8,777 nt of DNA from assembly GCA_937868035.1 (NCBI GenBank), contig CALMLK010000269.1, forward strand, positions 1 through 8,777, written 5' to 3'. Positions within the stretch are counted from its first letter, which is position 1. Each line of letters begins with the position of its first letter. This DNA comes from an uncultured Alphaproteobacteria bacterium. Its GTDB lineage: Bacteria; Pseudomonadota; Alphaproteobacteria; Rhizobiales; Aestuariivirgaceae. Below the pieces are notes generated by a model. It was given only the letters and a program-made list of their open reading frames with translations. It had not been told where the DNA came from and searched no databases. The position numbers and the translations under genes were made by a program. Positions 4,955 through 8,777 of this stretch are shown in pieces.

Positions 4955-5896
4955 ATGGACGCCTGCACCCGTCCTTCGCACACACGCCGCCAGACGAGAA
5001 AAGTTCAAAACTTCCGTCTGGCGGCGCTTTTCTCGTGCGTTGCGATTTCATGTCTGCTCACCGCCGGCAGTGCCCTGCCCGCAGCCCAGCCCGACCTTGC
5101 GCCGGAGAATGAAGAGACCGGCTCCATTTCCCCGTCCGCCGAACATGAGGTGGCAGTCGCCAAGGCCGCACCCGGTCAGGAGATGGCAACCCTCTCCGCC
5201 CGCCTGACGGACCAGTCGGCAATGCTCCTGAAGAATGTGACCTGGCTGGTGACCAATGCCGCCGGCGACACGGTGTTCGATGGCGCCGCCACCACGGCCG
5301 CCGTGGCGCTGCAGCCGGGTTACTACGCCGTCGAGGCGCATTATGGCGCCGTGGAACTGGAAGAGAGCTTCACCCTGCTGGAAGGCACGCGCATGGACAT
5401 GCGCTTCGTGCTGAATGCCGGCGCGCTCCGCGTCCTGCCGCGCATTCGCGGGCTCATCTCGCCCGACATTGGCAGCAGCACCCGCGTCTATGCGCTCACC
5501 GGCAAGGCCAAGGGCAAGATGGTCCGCGAAACCGCCACACCCGGCGAAATCATCAACCTCACCGCCGGACAGTATCGTGTCGAGAGCCGTCTCATCACCG
5601 GCAACGCCGTGGCCGTGATGGACGTGAAGGTGACGCCCGGCATCATGAGTGCCGTGGAGATCGACCACCGCGCCGGCCTCGCCCGCCTCTCCTATGTGGG
5701 TGCGCCCGACAGCCGCGTGGAATGGGAAATCCGCCGCGGCACGGAAACGGAACTCAGCAACATCATCGGCCTCAACGCCAATGTTGCGCTCCAGCCCGGC
5801 GAATACATCGCCATCGCCCGCATCGGCAGCGAACGCCTCACAGCGTCCTTCCAGATCAAGGAAGGCGAAGCCCGCGACATCATGCTGGGGAACTGA
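4955..5896 (+). CDS. Secreted protein of unknown function with three beta-rich repeats
   Basis: I do not recognise this 313-residue protein as a named family. The N-terminus is a signal peptide: basic residues RRQTRK (11-16), a hydrophobic core LAALFSCVAISCLLTAG (22-38) and a likely cleavage after ALPA (40-43). The cysteines do not sit in a proper lipobox, so a periplasmic or exported soluble protein is likelier than a lipoprotein. Residues 44-76 form an acidic, Pro/Ala-rich linker. About three repeats of roughly 80 residues follow (about 77-157, 158-241, 242-313). Each has the turn motif L-x-x-G-x-Y (LQPGYYAV at 119, LTAGQYRV at 202, LQPGEYIA at 279), as in PEGA- or carboxypeptidase-regulatory-like beta sandwiches. 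Similar segments occur in some alphaproteobacterial VWA-domain proteins. It converges on the pirin gene with nine bases between. Its signal-peptide codons contain a strong inverted repeat. Confidence 0.8.
   Translation: MDACTRPSHTRRQTRKVQNFRLAALFSCVAISCLLTAGSALPAAQPDLAPENEETGSISPSAEHEVAVAKAAPGQEMATLSARLTDQSAMLLKNVTWLVTNAAGDTVFDGAATTAAVALQPGYYAVEAHYGAVELEESFTLLEGTRMDMRFVLNAGALRVLPRIRGLISPDIGSSTRVYALTGKAKGKMVRETATPGEIINLTAGQYRVESRLITGNAVAVMDVKVTPGIMSAVEIDHRAGLARLSYVGAPDSRVEWEIRRGTETELSNIIGLNANVALQPGEYIAIARIGSERLTASFQIKEGEARDIMLGN
4985..5035 (+). repeat. Strong inverted repeat inside the signal-peptide codons, terminator-like
   Basis: CGCCGCCAGACG (4985-4996) and CGTCTGGCGGCG (5015-5026) form a perfect 12-bp stem that corresponds exactly to codons 11-14 and 21-24. 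Inside the loop, AAGTT (5001-5005) and AACTT (5009-5013) can form a second small stem. Immediately after the stem comes CTTTTCTCG (5027-5035), which is itself the reverse complement of CGAGAAAAG (4995-5003). The RNA could thus form a GC-rich hairpin followed by a U-rich tract, or an alternative 9-bp stem that ties up the U-rich tract. This resembles an attenuator, but sits in translated sequence. Confidence 0.6.
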
Positions 5897-5905
5897 AAGC
5901 CCTGC

Positions 5906-6823
5906 TCACTCCGGCAGAGGGATGAACTCTTTTTCGTCGCCGGGGACGATGGCAAAGCGGGCCCGTTTCCAATCGTCCTTCGCGGCTTCCAGCTTGTCTT
6001 TTGAGGACGACACGAAATTCCACCAGATGTAGCGCGGGCCATCCATGGGTTCGCCACCGAGCAGCATGAAGCGCGCCCCCGTTTCCGTGGCGAGCGTGAG
6101 TGCATCGCCGGGCTTGAACACCAGAAGCCGCCCCGCCTCGTGGCGCTCGCCCGAAACGGTGAGCGAACCTTCCGAGATGTAGATGCCACGCTCCTCATGC
6201 TCCGCCGGCAACGGCAGGCGTGCGCCGGGCTCAAGCGTCACGTCGGCATAGAACAGGTCGGAATGGGTTTTTACCGGCGATCGCGCGCCATAAATCTCGC
6301 CCGCAATCACGCGCACGCTCCGCCCCTTGTCGGCAAGCAACGGCAGGGCGGCATCCTGCACATGCTCGAAATTCGGAGCCACGTCTTCGTGCGACTTCGG
6401 CAGCGCCACCCAACTCTGGATGCCGTAGATCTTCTGCCCGGCGCCACGCTCCCGCGGCGGCGTGCGCTCGGAATGCACGATGCCCTTGCCCGCCGTCATC
6501 CAGTTCAACTCACCCGGCTTGATCGCCTGGTCAAAGCCCAGGCTGTCCTTGTGCTGGATCACGCCGTCATAAACCCATGTGACGGTGGAAAGGCCGATGT
6601 GGGGATGCGGCCGCACATCCATGCCCTGCCCCGCCTTCATCAGCACCGGGCCAAACTGGTCGAAGAAGATGAATGGCCCCACCATCTGCCGCTGGGCCGA
6701 GGGCAAGGCGCGGCGCACCTCGAAATCGCCGATGTCACGCGCCCGCGGCACGATGACAAGGTCGAGCGCATCGGCCGCCGCCGCATCGCCGGGCAAGGGA
6801 TCGGGAATATTGGGCAGAGACAT
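5906..6823 (-). CDS. Pirin family protein
   Basis: This 305-residue bicupin protein matches pirin. Family members bind a metal, usually iron, in the N-terminal cupin; several bacterial members have quercetin dioxygenase activity and others act as redox-sensing partners of other proteins. The four metal ligands are all present: H73 and H75 in RPHPHIGLSTVTW, and H117 and E119 in GKGIVHSER. The spacing between the two ligand pairs is close to that of characterised pirins. The C-terminal cupin, from about residue 185, includes GPRYIWWNFV, typical of the longer bacterial group. No signal peptide is seen. The ATG shares one base with the LLM stop codon (TGATG), with GGAGG six bases upstream, so the two genes are translationally coupled. 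The substrate cannot be told from sequence. Confidence 0.93.
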   Translation of the reverse strand: MSLPNIPDPLPGDAAAADALDLVIVPRARDIGDFEVRRALPSAQRQMVGPFIFFDQFGPVLMKAGQGMDVRPHPHIGLSTVTWVYDGVIQHKDSLGFDQAIKPGELNWMTAGKGIVHSERTPPRERGAGQKIYGIQSWVALPKSHEDVAPNFEHVQDAALPLLADKGRSVRVIAGEIYGARSPVKTHSDLFYADVTLEPGARLPLPAEHEERGIYISEGSLTVSGERHEAGRLLVFKPGDALTLATETGARFMLLGGEPMDGPRYIWWNFVSSSKDKLEAAKDDWKRARFAIVPGDEKEFIPLPE

Positions 6824-7848
6824 CAGGCACCTCCGACGGCGGCCCGCACCTTGGGCGCCACTTTTGTTCCCATGAGTTCAATCGCGCGCATCTGCTCGGC
6901 ATGCGGCACCGTGCCGATCGCCATCTGCACGAGAATGCGCGTGTTCTTGAACAGCGCATGCAGTTCGATGATCCGGTCGGCCACTTGGTCTGGCGATCCC
7001 ACGATGAGATTGCCCGTGGGGCTGCAGGACTGATCGAAATGCGCGCGGCCTTGCGGCGGCCATCCACGTTCACGGCCGATGCGGTTCATCACGTCGAGAT
7101 GGGCGGCGGAGTAGATATCCCGCGCCTTCTCATCCGTATCGCTCACGAAGCCGTGCATGTTGAGGCTGAGTTGAATCGTCTTGGCGTCATGCCCCGCCTT
7201 GCCGTGCGCCTCGCGATAGAGGGCGAAGAACGGCTCGAAGCGGCGCGGATCACCGCCGATGATGGCAAGCGCCATGGGCAGATCAAGCGTCGCCGCGCGC
7301 ACCACCGACTGCGGGGTGCCGCCGACGGCAATCCAGATCGGCATCTTCTTCTGCTCGGGGCGCGGATAGATTCCGAGATTGTTGATCGATGGCCGCAACT
7401 GCCCGGCCCAGGTGATGCGCTCGCTCTCGCGCAGCTTCATCAGCAGGTCCAGTTTCTCGCCGAACAGCGCGTCGTAATCATCAAGGTCATAGCCGAAGAG
7501 CGGATAGGACTCGATGAAGGAGCCCCGCCCCGCCATGATCTCGGCCCGGCCATTGGAAATGCCGTCGACGGTCGCATATTGCTGGAACACGCGCACCGGA
7601 TCATCCGACGATAGTACGGTGACGGCGCTGGAAAGGCGGATGCGCTTCGTCCGCGCCGCCCCCGCCGCCAGTGCCACCGCGGGCGATGAGACGGCGTAGT
7701 CGGGCCGGTGGTGTTCGCCCACGGCAAACACATCGAGGCCGACCTGATCGGCAAGTTCCATTTCCTCGACGAGGTTGCGCAAACGCTGCCCCGCCAGTTC
7801 CGGGTGGCCCGCAGCCACATCCGCAAAAGTATAGAGTCCGAGTTCCAT
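6823..7848 (-). CDS. LLM class (luciferase-like) flavin-dependent oxidoreductase
   Basis: This 341-residue TIM-barrel protein belongs to the bacterial luciferase-like monooxygenase family, which uses reduced FMN (or in some branches F420) for oxidation reactions. Family features are GLYTFAD at the first strand, [13 protein letters not shown] (39-51) with the EHH motif, [27 protein letters not shown] across 69-95, and [13 protein letters not shown] (99-111), which is typical of flavin-binding members. [17 protein letters not shown] follows in the second half. Length is normal. AAGGA lies six bases before the ATG at 7848. It is coupled to pirin downstream and separated from the SDR gene by 58 bases containing a possible operator. 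The flavin reductase in the window could in principle feed it reduced flavin, but it lies in another operon. The substrate is unknown. Confidence 0.93.
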   Translation of the reverse strand: MELGLYTFADVAAGHPELAGQRLRNLVEEMELADQVGLDVFAVGEHHRPDYAVSSPAVALAAGAARTKRIRLSSAVTVLSSDDPVRVFQQYATVDGISNGRAEIMAGRGSFIESYPLFGYDLDDYDALFGEKLDLLMKLRESERITWAGQLRPSINNLGIYPRPEQKKMPIWIAVGGTPQSVVRAATLDLPMALAIIGGDPRRFEPFFALYREAHGKAGHDAKTIQLSLNMHGFVSDTDEKARDIYSAAHLDVMNRIGRERGWPPQGRAHFDQSCSPTGNLIVGSPDQVADRIIELHALFKNTRILVQMAIGTVPHAEQMRAIELMGTKVAPKVRAAVGGA

Positions 7849-7877
7849 TATGAGTCCTTATACCGGATTTATCTGGA

Positions 7878-7900
7878 ACTTGTCTTGTTACTTTTCAAGT
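7878..7900. promoter_or_regulatory. Possible operator upstream of LLM-pirin
   Basis: ACTTG (7878-7882) and CAAGT (7896-7900) form an inverted repeat, and inside it ACTT-TTC-AAGT (7890-7900) forms a second one. ACTT...AAGT palindromes resemble operators of HxlR/MarR-type repressors, which often control enzymes of this kind. No such regulator is in the window. The site lies 30-52 bases upstream of the LLM start, where a promoter would be expected. Confidence 0.3.
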
Positions 7901-7906
7901 GGCTGA

Positions 7907-8632
7907 TCAGCCTTTCACGCGCAATGACGACCGGCCGCCGTCGACGCCAATCACCTGCCCCGTGATCCAGCCCGCCTCCGGCGACAGGAGAAGTGCGCCA
8001 AGTGCCGCTGCATCGTCGGGCGTTCCAAGGCGCGGCAATGGATGGAGCGCCGCGATGGCGGCTGCCGTCTGTTCGCTTGCCGTGAAACCGGATGCGAGCG
8101 GCGTGCGCGTGAGCGACGGCGCGATGGCATTCACCCGCACCTTCGGCGCAAGCTCCGCCGCCAGCGCCCGCGCCAGGCCCTCGACCGCGCCCTTCGCCAT
8201 GGCAACCGACGCATGGGAGGCAAAGCCCTGCTGCACCGCCACGGTGGAAAAGAGCAGCACGGAGGCATTGGTTTGCGCGGTCGCATTGAGGCCAGGCAGC
8301 GCCGCTTTCACGGCGCGGAATGCGCCCAGGGCATTCAACTGGAAATCGGCAAGGCCGTCCTGCTCGGTGAGGCGCGAGAGGGCCTTGAGGTTGATCGAGC
8401 CGACGCAATAGGCAAGCCCGTCGATCTGGCCTCCCGCCTGCACGATTGCCGATTCAAGGGCACCGGGCTCCGTGACATCGGCAGCCGTGCATGTCGCCCC
8501 GAGTTCCGCAGCCACTTCAGCAAGTGCCGCGCCGTTCCGCGAGATGAGATGAAGCGAATCCCCTCGCCCCGCCAACCGCCGCGCCAAAGCCCCGCCGATT
8601 CCCGATGTTCCGATGATGATGTGTCTGGGCAT
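7907..8632 (-). CDS. SDR family oxidoreductase lacking the catalytic Tyr
   Basis: This 241-residue Rossmann-fold short-chain dehydrogenase/reductase-like protein starts with IIIGTSGIGG (5-14), a variant of the usual TGxxxGIG cofactor loop. Also present are AADVTEP (50-56, adenine ring contact), YCVGSIN (75-81, in place of NNAG) and N100. In the active site the usual Ser is Thr (T130, preceded by S129), and the YxxxK Tyr is Val (V143), while K147 is kept (SVAMAK). The C-terminal part, VRVNAIAPSLTRTPLA and ITGQVIGVDGG, is classical SDR. The protein therefore may bind NAD(P) but probably does not carry out standard SDR catalysis; similar HAS-x-x-x-AK variants seem to form a recurring subgroup. 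ATG at 8632 is preceded by a weak AAGAGCAG site. It lies 33 bases downstream of thrS and may be transcribed with it. Confidence 0.88.
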   Translation of the reverse strand: MPRHIIIGTSGIGGALARRLAGRGDSLHLISRNGAALAEVAAELGATCTAADVTEPGALESAIVQAGGQIDGLAYCVGSINLKALSRLTEQDGLADFQLNALGAFRAVKAALPGLNATAQTNASVLLFSTVAVQQGFASHASVAMAKGAVEGLARALAAELAPKVRVNAIAPSLTRTPLASGFTASEQTAAAIAALHPLPRLGTPDDAAALGALLLSPEAGWITGQVIGVDGGRSSLRVKG

Positions 8633-8665
8633 GATCTGCTCTTACGCAGTCATGCCCATCACAGT

Positions 8666-8777
8666 TCACCTCAAGTCGGGTGGTGTCGCTTCCGTTGTGA
8701 GCGAGGTGAGCGCCTCGGCGAGTGTCATCGCCTTCTGCTCCTGGCTTCCGAGGCGACGGACGTTGACGGCTTTTTCT
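8666..8777 (-). CDS. thrS: Threonyl-tRNA synthetase, C-terminal end (5' part outside window)
   Basis: Read on the minus strand, the last 112 bases encode 36 residues ending in TGA at 8666-8668. The peptide contains [20 protein letters not shown] and finishes with EATPPDLR. The RRLGSQEQ segment and the EATPPD tail are typical of the anticodon-binding domain end of threonyl-tRNA synthetase, which charges tRNA-Thr in the cytoplasm. The rest lies beyond the window. The SDR gene follows 33 bases downstream with no visible terminator between. Confidence 0.85.
   Translation of the reverse strand, partial: EKAVNVRRLGSQEQKAMTLAEALTSLTTEATPPDLR

Noticed and set aside
4985..5033. H-type RNA pseudoknot from the two overlapping inverted repeats
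   Set aside because: The arrangement leaves no bases to span the 12-bp stem, so both stems cannot form together; they are better seen as alternatives.
6140..7033. Long open frame antisense to pirin and LLM genes
   Set aside because: It spans two well-recognised genes on the other strand and has no recognisable domain.
7901..7912. Perfect palindrome GGCTGATCAGCC over the SDR stop codon
   Set aside because: It has no loop and no T-run, and such palindromes are expected about twice in this length. It could be part of the LLM upstream region but is not convincing.

Overview
The window is GC-rich chromosomal DNA from an alphaproteobacterium, most likely of the Hyphomicrobiales (Rhizobiales) type. 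Pointers to this are the style of the NAD kinase C-terminus, a DUF2336 protein (a family found mainly in alphaproteobacteria), and an intergenic region that combines a CtrA-type box, DnaA-type boxes and a cluster of GANTC (CcrM-type) sites. I see no tRNA, rRNA, CRISPR array, insertion sequence or phage gene. Organism and functions are inferred from sequence reading alone.

Left part (1-2857). The 3' end of an NAD kinase gene (+) converges on a DUF2336 gene (-), which is preceded by a small gene (-) for a stand-alone receiver-domain protein. That receiver has a serine where the phosphorylated aspartate should be. Upstream lies a 372-base non-coding stretch (2018-2389) carrying a two-armed TTAA-N7-TTAA CtrA box, two TTTTCCACA DnaA-type boxes exactly 11 bp apart, a third DnaA-type box, and five GANTC sites. 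On its far side a MaoC-fold dehydratase/hydratase gene (+) begins behind a strong ribosome binding site. This block is the best candidate here for an undescribed system: a cell-cycle-controlled pseudo-receiver/DUF2336 unit.

Middle part (2883-5896). Three minus-strand genes are translationally coupled: FMN nitroreductase of the YdjA type, a HAD phosphatase resembling phosphoglycolate phosphatase, and a flavin reductase-like split-barrel protein. Both junctions are TGATG overlaps with GGAG six bases ahead of the start. A divergent plus-strand gene encodes a secreted protein of unknown function built of three beta-rich repeats. Its signal-peptide codons contain a perfect 12-bp inverted repeat followed by CTTTTCT. 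A second CtrA-like site lies between the nitroreductase and the secreted-protein gene.

Right part (5906-8777). On the minus strand, in order of transcription, are the 3' end of threonyl-tRNA synthetase, an SDR-family protein lacking the catalytic tyrosine, a luciferase-like (LLM) flavin-dependent oxidoreductase, and a pirin. The LLM and pirin genes are coupled by another TGATG junction. Flavin enzymes recur (nitroreductase, flavin reductase, LLM), so the flavin reductase could supply reduced flavin to the LLM enzyme, but nothing here proves they work together.
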